This document shows positions 7,927 to 14,475 of a stretch of 49,935 nucleotides of DNA, piece after piece (within the stretch, counting starts at the first letter, position 1; each line of letters begins with the position of its first letter). The position numbers were made by a program, and so were the translations under genes. The stretch covers positions 1 to 49,935 of the forward strand of contig JAFDHD010000019.1 in NCBI GenBank assembly GCA_019308995.1, written 5' to 3'. The DNA comes from Deltaproteobacteria bacterium (GTDB taxonomy: Bacteria; Desulfobacterota; Desulfarculia; Adiutricales; JAFDHD01). Below the pieces are notes generated by a model. The model did not search any database and was not told where the DNA came from. It saw only the letters and a list, made by a program, of their open reading frames with translations.

Positions 7927-8053
7927 CTCCACTTCCTTTATAAAGGATGCTAGATGAAGACGCAAAGACCATAACGCCCCCAAAAACCTCTCTCATCTCC
8001 GCTTTGCTTATCTTCTGACCCTCTGGCAGGTCCTTGATTTTAATCCTGGCCAT
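7802..8053 (-). CDS. Double-glycine leader fused to a short PAAR-like (DUF4150/Tox-PAAR-like) motif
   Basis: The 83-aa product has a 26-residue leader, MARIKIKDLPEGQKISKAEM then REVFGG, matching that of the neighbouring precursor. After Gly-Gly comes a 57-residue core starting VMVFASSSSILYKGSGGLAM. The rest carries SFPDVCLTPPSPPGSPVPYP, then NLGGSSDDPSGSKDTKL. The P-D-V-C-x-T-P-x-P...P-Y-P-N-[IL] pattern is, from known families, the start of the Tox-PAAR-like/DUF4150 domain, usually found in type VI secretion or toxin proteins. Here it is shorter than the domain's usual length of around 100 residues. One Cys is present. It sits 140 bp upstream of the second precursor; a palindrome lies about 155-180 bp upstream of its start. 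It is either a functional exported PAAR-like peptide or a recombinant remnant. Confidence 0.72.
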   Translation of the reverse strand: MARIKIKDLPEGQKISKAEMREVFGGVMVFASSSSILYKGSGGLAMSFPDVCLTPPSPPGSPVPYPNLGGSSDDPSGSKDTKL

Positions 8054-8207
8054 GCTTCATGCCTTCCTTTTAAAACGACGCCTCTCGGGGTTTGAGTCGT
8101 TTTTACAACTGATGCTAATCGAGACAGCCGTGATTCAAGGGTTGACCGGCGATTTCCCCCCTGCCAGCTGCCATCAAAACGCCCTTGGCGCGGCTTCTGA
8201 ATTTAAT

Positions 8208-8233
8208 TATATTAATCAATATAGATTAATATA
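8208..8233. promoter_or_regulatory. Perfect inverted repeat upstream of the leader-PAAR gene, possible operator
   Basis: TATATTAATC and GATTAATATA form a perfect 10-bp inverted repeat around a 6-bp AATATA spacer. It lies in an AT-rich stretch in the non-coding gap between the leader-PAAR gene (start 8053) and the duplicated block at 8315. The symmetry and position suggest a dimeric regulator site for the leftward peptide genes. No regulator gene is nearby, and AT-rich sequence gives palindromes by chance more often than average. Confidence 0.4.
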
Positions 8234-8314
8234 TATTTATTTGTCAAGTCTTTTCATGAAGCGTTCTGAACCTGATAGAAAAGAATAATTAAGCATATTG
8301 ATAAACGTACAAGC

Positions 8315-8476
8315 CCGTCCGAGGTTGTCGCCATGGATATGGCGCACCAAGCTCTTTACGGTCAGGAGAGACCGGCGTTCTCTGGCAGTTCAAATTATTT
8401 CAGGTTATTTTAACTGTTTTGTCAGCCAGTCCTGATAGGTTAATTCCCGGATTGTTTCTTTTACCTCTGGAGATGA
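8315..8476. repeat. 162-bp dispersed direct repeat, partner at 11703-11864
   Basis: This block matches 11703-11864 at a constant offset of 3388 bp with four mismatches seen. The partner contains the start codons of the leaderless PAAR-like gene (MATTSDG) and the 3' end of the SurA-like gene. Here those pieces are orphaned: MATTSDGL is followed by unrelated codons, and the SurA-like tail is fused out of frame to the broken aminotransferase at about 8476. Confidence 0.87.
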
Positions 8477-8933
8477 TCAGGTGAGCGCCGCGCTCCATTA
8501 CTTCTTTCGAGACAATCCACACAAAAGGCATGGCAAAGGCCATGAAGCGATTGAGGGCCCGGCTCGGATCACGCGTCATCAAGCCTGAAGGCGGGAAGCC
8601 GCGAGTACACATGATATCTACATAAGCTTTGCACAGACCTGACAAGCGCACGCACTCTATCATGACGGCGGCGATACCGTCGGCGCCATAAGGGATGCTC
8701 ATACGCAATCCGGCCATGGAAGCCTGGAAACGCCTGATGTGATCTTTCAGCCGAAAAAAGCTTCCGTTCCAAACATGCGCCACATCCTAGGTAACATCCG
8801 AATGCAGAAAGCCCGGGTCAAGAATTGAAATATTCGCCTGATCGAGAGGCACGTAAACACCATCCACAAAGGCTGTTCCTCTCGCCCAGGGCGAGCCTGC
8901 CGGGGCGGTTATTCTTTTTTCTGCCTTGGCCAT
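8477..8933 (-). pseudogene. Class IV aminotransferase, copy 2: in-frame TAG and missing C-terminal half
   Basis: The ATG at 8933 follows a strong GGAGGT ribosome site. The frame encodes MAKAEKRITAPAGSPWARGT, FVDGVYVPLDQANISILD and PGFLHSDVT. A TAG follows (8787-8789), then DVAHVWNGSFFRLKDHIRRF and FAMPFVWIVSKEVMERGAHL. This is the small domain and the beginning of the large domain of fold-type IV PLP aminotransferases (branched-chain or D-amino acid type). Near 8476 it breaks into sequence copied from the 3' end of the SurA-like gene, so the PLP-lysine and Glu region of the large domain is largely lost. Both the stop and the truncation argue for a dead gene. It would once have been a single enzyme of about 290 aa inside the export island. 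Confidence 0.8.
8740..8896. repeat. 157-bp dispersed direct repeat, partner at 5923-6079
   Basis: This is the second copy of the aminotransferase N-terminal block. The few differences from 5923-6079 include amino-acid changes (Asn for Lys, Pro for Ser), as expected for drift after both copies lost function. The TAG at 8787-8789 is shared. Confidence 0.85.
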
Positions 8934-9082
8934 TATGCACCTCCATGTTCAAAGCATTTTTATTTCTTGACTGGCTGACTCAATTCCAGGGTCCGTTATA
9001 AAAAGGATCGGCCCTGAAAGACCATCCGCTTTTTGCTTTTCAGGTTCAATCAAGAGACTCAAATACCTTACTAAAAGCATAA

Positions 9083-9111
9083 TCAAAAAATAAAGTTTTC
9101 CGCTTCGGAAA
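9083..9111 (-). terminator. Rho-independent terminator of the biotin transporter operon
   Basis: On the minus strand TTTCCG-AAG-CGGAAA is followed by ACTTTATTTTTTG: a 6-bp stem, 3-base loop and a T-rich tail. It begins 10 bp after the bioN stop codon, the expected place for the end of the bioY-bioM-bioN transcript. Confidence 0.65.
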
Positions 9112-9120
9112 CAGGTGTAT

Positions 9121-9876
9121 CTAAAGTTCAACCATCAAGATGCTCAAGCTCACGACCATGATCAAGGCCAGCCAATCCACCCGGCTGGATGAAAGCCGGG
9201 AAGGTGTCCGGTTTTCATTGTAGCATCTGGCTTGCATGGCCAGGGCCAGATTATCGGCATTTTCAAAAATTCGACGAAGAAGCGGGATGATCAGCTTTAT
9301 CAGCCTGTAAAAAGGATTCTTCCTGTTTTCCACCCCTCTGGCCTTCTGAGCCTCAATGGTCATTCTGGCCTGATCAAAGACAAGAGGGATAAATCTCATG
9401 ATTAAACCCATCATGGTCGCAACCCTTTGGCCGGGTATAAACCCGAAAGGGATTAAGAACCATTCCACGGCCGCTTTGATCTCTGATGATCGGGTGGTTG
9501 AAATAAGAAATAATCCGAGCATGGCGATTAATACAAGCCGCCAGCCAATGAGAAGACCTTCATATAATCCTTGTGGGGAAACAGAAATAAACGCAATTTT
9601 AAAGACGGGCGAGCCGGAGGCGGCTAAGGCCCGAGCCAGAAAAACGAACATAACCAGGACAAAAAAGTATCGAAGCTCTTTTAAGGAAGATTTAACCGGC
9701 AGACGAATGTTCAATATCAAAAGGGCAAAGACTGCACTTAAAATTGCAAGCGCGGTTAAGCCAGCCCATAAGCTGGCCAGGCTGATCAGGATGACAAAGA
9801 TAAGTTTAAACCGAGCATCCAGCTTATGCAGGATGGAACGGCCGGGACGGTAATAAAAGGTTGTCAGCTCAGCCAT
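9121..9876 (-). CDS. bioN: ECF transporter transmembrane component (EcfT/BioN-like)
   Basis: The 251-aa integral membrane protein couples the ATPase to the substrate-binding S-unit. It starts MAELTTFYYRPGRSILHKLD, then ARFKLIFVILISLASLWAG, as EcfT/CbiQ proteins do. Several membrane spans follow. The two cytoplasmic coupling motifs appear as AQKARGVEN and AMQARCYNENR. The second has Ala-Arg-Cys instead of the usual Ala-Arg-Gly. I chose the ATG at 9876, which overlaps the end of the ATPase gene by 13 bp; one at 9909 would add 11 residues. With bioY and bioM upstream it forms a complete BioMNY set. A hairpin terminator follows. Confidence 0.88.
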   Translation of the reverse strand: MAELTTFYYRPGRSILHKLDARFKLIFVILISLASLWAGLTALAILSAVFALLILNIRLPVKSSLKELRYFFVLVMFVFLARALAASGSPVFKIAFISVSPQGLYEGLLIGWRLVLIAMLGLFLISTTRSSEIKAAVEWFLIPFGFIPGQRVATMMGLIMRFIPLVFDQARMTIEAQKARGVENRKNPFYRLIKLIIPLLRRIFENADNLALAMQARCYNENRTPSRLSSSRVDWLALIMVVSLSILMVEL

Positions 9877-10613
9877 GATTTGATCCCGAGGCCCAAGCGG
9901 GAAGTACATGGTTCACGCACGCCAAAGGTTTCTATGCCCTTAATCAGGCTCTGCGGCGGTCCATCTTTAACCACTCTGCCAGCCCGCATTATTATGAGGC
10001 GATCAGCATGGGCGATAATCTTTTCGATGTCATGAGTTGAAACTAAAATGGTGTGACCGGAGTGATGCAAAGAAATGATCTGCCAGAGAACCTGTTTGAT
10101 GCCAGGGTAGTCGAGGTTGGAAAAAGGTTCATCGAAAACAAGTATCTTGGGTTCCATGGCCAGGATGCCGGCGATAGCCAGTCGGCGCTTCTCTCCAGCC
10201 GAAAGGGTGTGTGGTCTTTGGTGCATGTGTTTCAATAAATCCACAACCTTAAGGGCGGCCATGACCTGCCTTTTAACCTCGTTTTGGCTCAGACCAAGGT
10301 TTTCAGGCCCAAAGGCGGCATCGTCATAGACGGTTTCGCCGACTATCTGGCTGTCGGCGTCCTGGAAGATCATCCCCACAGTCTGCCTGGCTTTAGCCGG
10401 GTTATCTGAGACAGGTTTTCCAAACAGCTTGACCTTACCTCTATCAGGAAATAAAAGCCCGTTCAGGTGCCTTAAGAGGGTTGTTTTGCCCGAACCATTC
10501 ACGCCGGCAATAACCACAAATTCTCCCTGTTTAATGGCCAGGTTTATATTGTCAACGCCCAAGGTGCCATCAGTAAAACGGTGGCTGAGATTTTCAATCT
10601 CAATAATATTCAT
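9864..10613 (-). CDS. bioM: ECF transporter ATPase (EcfA/BioM-like)
   Basis: The 249-aa ABC ATPase powers the ECF biotin importer. Walker A is GVNGSGKTTLL (about residue 39), the Q-loop is MIFQDADSQIVGETVYDD, the signature is LSAGEKRRLAIAG and Walker B is ILVFDEPFSNLD, followed by the switch His in LVSTHDIEKI. Only one ATPase gene is present, so a homodimer is expected, as in BioMNY systems rather than the paired EcfA1/A2 of shared ECF modules. It lies 14 bp after bioY and overlaps bioN. Confidence 0.92.
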   Translation of the reverse strand: MNIIEIENLSHRFTDGTLGVDNINLAIKQGEFVVIAGVNGSGKTTLLRHLNGLLFPDRGKVKLFGKPVSDNPAKARQTVGMIFQDADSQIVGETVYDDAAFGPENLGLSQNEVKRQVMAALKVVDLLKHMHQRPHTLSAGEKRRLAIAGILAMEPKILVFDEPFSNLDYPGIKQVLWQIISLHHSGHTILVSTHDIEKIIAHADRLIIMRAGRVVKDGPPQSLIKGIETFGVREPCTSRLGLGIKSWLS

Positions 10614-10627
10614 AAAGACTCTTTCAC

Positions 10628-11161
10628 TTATTTTCTTTTAATAACCGGCCGCACGGCCTTAATAATAGGAACGGCCACAGCAATTTTTAAGGCATCGCCC
10701 GGAAGAAAAGGATACATCCCCACGACCAGCGTTTTGCCCAGAGTCATGCCGGTTAGTATCTTAAGCCAAGTCAGACCGCAGGCATAGACGATAAAAACCC
10801 CGCAGACCATGGCCACTAGATCAAAGGCCAGGCGGCTTCCTGATTTTTCAGATATGATCCCTACCACATAAACCGTGGGAAGGTAGCCTAATAGATAGCC
10901 GCCAGTGGGCCCAACAAAACGTCCTATTCCTCCGGTGCCACCGGCAAAAACCGGAAGCCCGCAGGCCCCGGCCAGGAGATACACAGCCACACAGGCCAGG
11001 CCCCACCGGCTACCTAACAGCAGGCCGGCCAGAAGGACAAAAAGATTCTGGAGAACAATGGGCACAGGACCAATCGGTATCGAAATTAAGGCCCCCACAG
11101 CGGTCAAAGCGGCAAATAACGAGGCATAAACCGTCATGTGAATCTGTTCGGTTAGGACCAT
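10628..11161 (-). CDS. bioY: Biotin transporter S-component BioY
   Basis: The 177-aa membrane protein is the biotin-binding S-unit. Family hallmarks are IPIGPVPIVLQNLFVLLAG, LLGSRWGLACVAVYLLAGA, GLPVFAGGTGGIGRFVGPTG, GYLLGYLPTVYVVGII and PFLPGDALKIAVA, with about six membrane spans. It is first in the bioY-bioM-bioN operon, preceded by AAAGGAAG and a roughly 380-bp leader region. No biotin synthesis genes are nearby, so the cell may depend on uptake. The operon sits inside the peptide export island but has no evident functional link to it. Confidence 0.95.
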   Translation of the reverse strand: MVLTEQIHMTVYASLFAALTAVGALISIPIGPVPIVLQNLFVLLAGLLLGSRWGLACVAVYLLAGACGLPVFAGGTGGIGRFVGPTGGYLLGYLPTVYVVGIISEKSGSRLAFDLVAMVCGVFIVYACGLTWLKILTGMTLGKTLVVGMYPFLPGDALKIAVAVPIIKAVRPVIKRK

Positions 11162-11221
11162 ATAAAAAAAATCTTCCTTTCAATTAATCCATTCAGAATA
11201 AAAATAAAGCCACAGAGCGGT

Positions 11222-11350
11222 TGGGTATGTCAAGCTTTGCCTGAGAGATTGACGACCATCACGGCCAAGCCTTACCGAGCAGGAGGAGCTTCCTGTAAGG
11301 CGGCCTGCCTTTCCAGAAGCTCAAAGCCCTAGAGAGCCAGAACTTATTCA
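11222..11350 (-). promoter_or_regulatory. Possible structured mRNA leader upstream of bioY
   Basis: On the minus strand a hairpin can form with stem GCCTTA/TAAGGC, an inner stem CAGGA/TCCTG, a 6-base loop and a 5-base bulge. It is followed by AATCTCTCAGGCAAAGC. A longer pairing of CTTTG with CAAAG could close the structure. The bulged two-part stem and its place 60-190 bp before the bioY start suggest an RNA control element. The 3' part looks like the 3' end of glycine riboswitches, but the rest of that consensus is not visible, so no class is assigned. Confidence 0.25.
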
Positions 11351-11545
11351 AGACATCATTTTTTTAGCTGAAGATGGGGTTGAATGAGCGGTCTATTTGA
11401 GAGAGAACGGAAAAATATCATGGACGGAAGCCACAGCCACAAAGCAGTTTTATGAATTTTATCGGAACATATTTTTTAGGACCGGTATAATCAGCAATAT
11501 TTACCAAAATTTTAATTATAATCCGTTCCGCCGAAATTTTATCAT

Positions 11546-11722
11546 TTAATCATCTGATTTTGTAACAAGATACTGCAACTTGGTGTCCTTCGATCCGGAA
11601 GGATCATCAGAGGAACCGCCTAAATTGGGATAAGGTACCGGAACTGGAGAACCAGGTGGAGATGGCGGCGTGAGGCATACATCCGGGAAAGACATAGTCA
11701 ATCCGTCCGAGGTTGTCGCCAT
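11546..11722 (-). CDS. Leaderless short PAAR-like (DUF4150-like) protein
   Basis: An ATG at 11722 opens a 58-aa frame starting MATTSDGLTMSFPDVC, with LTPPSPPGSPVPVPYPNLGG and ending LQYLVTKSDD. The P-D-V-C-x-T-P and P-V-P-Y-P-N signature is that of Tox-PAAR-like/DUF4150 domains, and the start resembles usual members. It lacks the double-glycine leader of its duplicate at 7802-8053 and has 6 extra bases giving the full PVPVPYPN. It is shorter than the full domain. No clear ribosome site precedes it; the start lies 70 bp after the SurA-like gene. It may be a real mini-PAAR protein or a remnant. Confidence 0.5.
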   Translation of the reverse strand: MATTSDGLTMSFPDVCLTPPSPPGSPVPVPYPNLGGSSDDPSGSKDTKLQYLVTKSDD

Positions 11723-11864
11723 GGAAATGGCGCACCAAGTTCTTTACGGTCAGAAGAGACCGGCGTTCTCTGGCAGTTCAAATTATTTCAGGTTATTTTA
11801 ACTGTTTTGTCAGCCAGTCCTGATAGGTTAATTCCCGGATTGTTTCTTTTACCTCTGGTGATGA
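11570..11864. repeat. Contiguous 295-bp source/partner of two separated repeats (7799-7926 and 8315-8476)
   Basis: Positions 11570-11703 match 7799-7926 and positions 11703-11864 match 8315-8476. Here the two blocks abut at 11703; at the other locus 388 extra bases intervene. The junction has CC/TCC microhomology on both sides, fitting a deletion or insertion by short-homology recombination. No transposon ends were seen. Confidence 0.8.
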
Positions 11865-12209
11865 CATGTATTTTTTAACAGAGTCTGATTTCTTATAAAG
11901 CTGGTCCTTAAATTTACTGACAAGGATGTTTGTCTCCAGGTAGGCTTCCAGGGCCTCTAAGGAAATGCCCATGGATTCGAGCCAGACCTCAGTATCGCGG
12001 GCCTTAATCAAGCCGCGCAAATGGCAAAAGGTATCAAATGTTTTCTGAAGCTGTTTGGTGGAAACCCTTGCTCCGTTCTTCCGTGCCGCCTTGGCTGTAA
12101 TTTTTCTTTCGACCACCTGTTGTAAAGCGGGCGTGAATTGTCCGTTAATTTTCAAAAAGTCAACCACCTCTGCCACTGCCACTTCGATTTCTTCCTTAGT
12201 TCTGGCCAT
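11793..12209 (-). CDS. SurA N-domain/parvulin-related cytoplasmic protein
   Basis: The 138-aa helical protein resembles the chaperone (SurA N-like) part of PpiC/SurA proteins without a catalytic parvulin domain. Segments such as VVDFLKINGQFTPALQQVVE, VSTKQLQKTFDTFCHLRGLI and LEAYLETNILVSKFKDQLY parallel residues 10-110 of the neighbouring parvulin protein (SDEQLQDFSDNFRKICGLYT, CEASLLTTAVKEHLAPKS). No signal peptide is present. AAGGAGGGA precedes the ATG. It belongs to the exporter operon and may hold or present the precursor peptide in the cytoplasm; that is inference. Its 3' end is copied at 8405-8476. Confidence 0.65.
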   Translation of the reverse strand: MARTKEEIEVAVAEVVDFLKINGQFTPALQQVVERKITAKAARKNGARVSTKQLQKTFDTFCHLRGLIKARDTEVWLESMGISLEALEAYLETNILVSKFKDQLYKKSDSVKKYMSSPEVKETIRELTYQDWLTKQLK

Positions 12210-12307
12210 GATCTAATTCCCTCCTTAAATAGTAAATTATTGTGCCCGAGACCCTTCTGTCTTCCTCCTGACTCCTGCCGCTGAGTTTGGAGGGAGAGCA
12301 AAAGGTG

Positions 12308-12321
12308 AACTCAATTGAGTT
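12308..12321. promoter_or_regulatory. 14-bp perfect palindrome between the parvulin and SurA-like genes
   Basis: AACTCAATTGAGTT reads the same on both strands and sits 21 bp after the parvulin gene stop, in the 132-bp gap before the SurA-like gene. It could be an operator or part of an RNA stem. No T-run follows, so it is not a classical terminator. Confidence 0.3.
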
Positions 12322-12341
12322 GGGGTCAAATCAGGAACTAA

Positions 12342-13085
12342 TCAATCTGTAATCTTTATCCCTTCCTGAAAAAATTGAGAAGCCCATTCATCAAAGATTC
12401 TTTGCTTGATGACCTCCCGGAGTTCCTCATTCAGCTCGGCTTTTCTTAATTCCTCGATCAGGATCAACTGAAAAAAATCTTCTATTGGAAATGGGCCGAC
12501 CAAATCGCCTTCGGCGGCGTTAAATGCCTTGGCCGCCATTTCAGGCCAAAGCATATCTCGCGAAACATAACCAAGATAACCCCCGGCATATTTTGTTTTT
12601 TCATCCAAGGAGTGTCTCCTTGCCAGGGCATGAAAATCCTCATCCTCTTCTGTTACCTGAAGCACGATTTCATTGGCCAGGTTTTCATCTTTGACCATTA
12701 TGCTTGATATCCTAGCCAAATCGAGCTCGGACCGGTGGTTGACGAAATATTCCTCAATCTTGCTTTTAGGGGCCAGGTGCTCTTTCACGGCGGTAGTTAA
12801 CAAGGAGGCTTCACAAAAGGCCTCAAAATCATCTTCAGTTAGCCCATTGTTCTCAAAGAAGTCAATGGTTTCTTCCACTGTATAGAGGCCGCAGATCTTT
12901 CTAAAATTGTCGCTGAAGTCCTGCAGCTGTTCATCTGAAACCTCCAGGTTCAGCTCTTCTGCCTTTTTAATCACCTCTTTGTTCTTGATGATTTCACGAA
13001 ATAGCGGGCCGGACTGACGTGTCAGCGAAAGAAATTTAATGACCTCTTCCGGAGTAACGGCATCATGCGAATATACGATTTTCAT
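12342..13085 (-). CDS. Parvulin-type (PpiC) peptidyl-prolyl isomerase without signal peptide
   Basis: The 247-aa protein has a helical SurA-like N-domain (about residues 10-105). It is followed by a rotamase domain (about 110-205) with LARISSIMVKDE, FHALARRHSLDE, KYAGGYLGYVSRDMLWPEMA and AFNAAEGDLVGPFPIEDF. Parvulins catalyse cis-trans isomerisation at prolyl bonds. It begins MKIVYSHDAVTPEEV with no export signal, so it should act in the cytoplasm, unlike SurA. GGAGGTGAT precedes the ATG. Its place directly after the HlyD adaptor suggests it acts on the peptide before export; one precursor core here is proline-rich (PPSPPGSPVPYP), a fitting substrate. Confidence 0.82.
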   Translation of the reverse strand: MKIVYSHDAVTPEEVIKFLSLTRQSGPLFREIIKNKEVIKKAEELNLEVSDEQLQDFSDNFRKICGLYTVEETIDFFENNGLTEDDFEAFCEASLLTTAVKEHLAPKSKIEEYFVNHRSELDLARISSIMVKDENLANEIVLQVTEEDEDFHALARRHSLDEKTKYAGGYLGYVSRDMLWPEMAAKAFNAAEGDLVGPFPIEDFFQLILIEELRKAELNEELREVIKQRIFDEWASQFFQEGIKITD

Positions 13086-13109
13086 CTAAATCACCTCCAC
13101 TCAATTTTT

Positions 13110-14462
13110 TCATTTTTTAAATTTCTGAAACAAAATGGAAAAAAGGCTTTTGTTTTTCGTGACCAGTTCCGCTTTCGCGGTCATGCCTGCCTTGACAGGA
13201 TAGGTCTTTCCTTTAATCTCAAAATACGCCTTATCCAGAGAACCATGGATATGATAGACCATGCCGAACATTTGTTCGTTAACAGCAGAAGGGGCTATGG
13301 TTGAAACTCGGCCTAATAGAATCCCGTAATCAGTATAGGGAAAGGCATCAACTTTATATTTTATATTCATGCCTTTTTCAATAAAGCCGATATCTTTATT
13401 GGCCACGGTAATATCCATATAGAGAGGACTATCTACAGGAAGAATGGTGCAGAGCAGGTCAGATTCTCTAACATACTCACCTGGATTTCTAAAGTAAAGC
13501 TCTGAAATTATTCCTGCATTCTCGGCCCTAACCATATTTTCATTTCTGCCTGCATCTATGCTTTTGAATGAGGAGCCATCCTGCATTGAAAGCATCTTTT
13601 CTTTCATTTCCAACTCATTCTGCATGGTGTTGAGAGAAGTTTGTCTTTCTAATTCTAGATTCTTAATCTCTTTTTGCAGAATCGTGGTCGAGTTTGTTAA
13701 GTTTACTTTCTCTTTTTCTATTTGACCTTCAATAATCTTATTTTCTTTTTGAGTTATTTTTTTTGTTGAAATGAGTTTCTCTACCTCGGTGCGAGCCTTT
13801 TCAAGCTTACTTTTGGTATAATTATATTCCCGAATGGAAATAACGCCGCTTTTCAGTAATTTTTCTACATTCTTAAAATCGGAATTCAATAATTCAATTT
13901 CTTTGTGCCAGTAGTTGAGATCGGAGGTTATAGAGTTAAGGGCCAGGTTGTTCTGTTCCAGTTTCAATTTTTTCATTTGCAATGAACTCTCATAATTACT
14001 CTTCAATTGATTTAATTCATCCAGGACGGAAGATATTTTCGTATCGAAATATTGTCCTTTAAACGGAATAGCCTCGCGAAGCTCTTCAATTCTTGAGCGG
14101 TAAGTCAGGGCTTCTTTTGAGCGGATGAGGAAAAGTGGAGCGTTTTTCTCCACGGTTTGACCTTCTTGGACAAAGACTTTTTCTATATATCCATTTCTAT
14201 CGGAAAGCAATCTTATTTTATGTGAGGTGGGCCGCGCCACAGACATGCATTCAATTACGAGATCAATTTTGCTGACCAGGGAGTAAATCAAGGCCGTCAA
14301 CAAGGCCAGCAAGACAAGGTAAAGCAGGCCTCTTGAGAACAAGCTGGGCATCCTTTGCAGGTTCTCTATGACAAGGTAGTTTTCAGAAGGAGACTCCGCG
14401 GGAGTCACTTCAAAGATTTCCGGCTGTTCCTGCTCTTGTTTTTCTGTATCTTTCTCTTCCAT
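13110..14462 (-). CDS. HlyD-family membrane fusion protein (NHLM/bacteriocin exporter type)
   Basis: The 450-aa adaptor protein has a short acidic cytoplasmic N-terminus, one membrane span (RGLLYLVLLALLTALIYSLV, about residues 44-63) and a first lipoyl half with NGYIEKVFVQEGQTVEKNAP. A long coiled coil runs from about 120 to 290, with many Leu/Lys/Glu heptads. The second half has ENAGIISELYFRNPGEYVRE, and the C-terminal beta part ends VKAGMTAKAELVTKNKS. It bridges the inner-membrane ABC exporter to the envelope in type I secretion. It starts 13 bp after the exporter stop, so the two are co-transcribed. No TolC-like outer membrane gene is in the window. Confidence 0.88.
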   Translation of the reverse strand: MEEKDTEKQEQEQPEIFEVTPAESPSENYLVIENLQRMPSLFSRGLLYLVLLALLTALIYSLVSKIDLVIECMSVARPTSHKIRLLSDRNGYIEKVFVQEGQTVEKNAPLFLIRSKEALTYRSRIEELREAIPFKGQYFDTKISSVLDELNQLKSNYESSLQMKKLKLEQNNLALNSITSDLNYWHKEIELLNSDFKNVEKLLKSGVISIREYNYTKSKLEKARTEVEKLISTKKITQKENKIIEGQIEKEKVNLTNSTTILQKEIKNLELERQTSLNTMQNELEMKEKMLSMQDGSSFKSIDAGRNENMVRAENAGIISELYFRNPGEYVRESDLLCTILPVDSPLYMDITVANKDIGFIEKGMNIKYKVDAFPYTDYGILLGRVSTIAPSAVNEQMFGMVYHIHGSLDKAYFEIKGKTYPVKAGMTAKAELVTKNKSLFSILFQKFKK

Positions 14463-14475
14463 TGAGCTTTCAATA

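Noticed and set aside
5970-8789. Pyrrolysine or programmed read-through at the shared TAG of the two aminotransferase copies
   Set aside because: Both copies are also truncated and differ by replacement changes, and homologs have Tyr there. A duplicated pseudogene explains it more simply. I saw no pyl genes in the window.
11222-11350. A glycine riboswitch upstream of bioY
   Set aside because: Only the 3' segment resembles the consensus; the 5' pairing strand and the conserved GCCGAAGG-type core were not found, and the gene is not a glycine gene.
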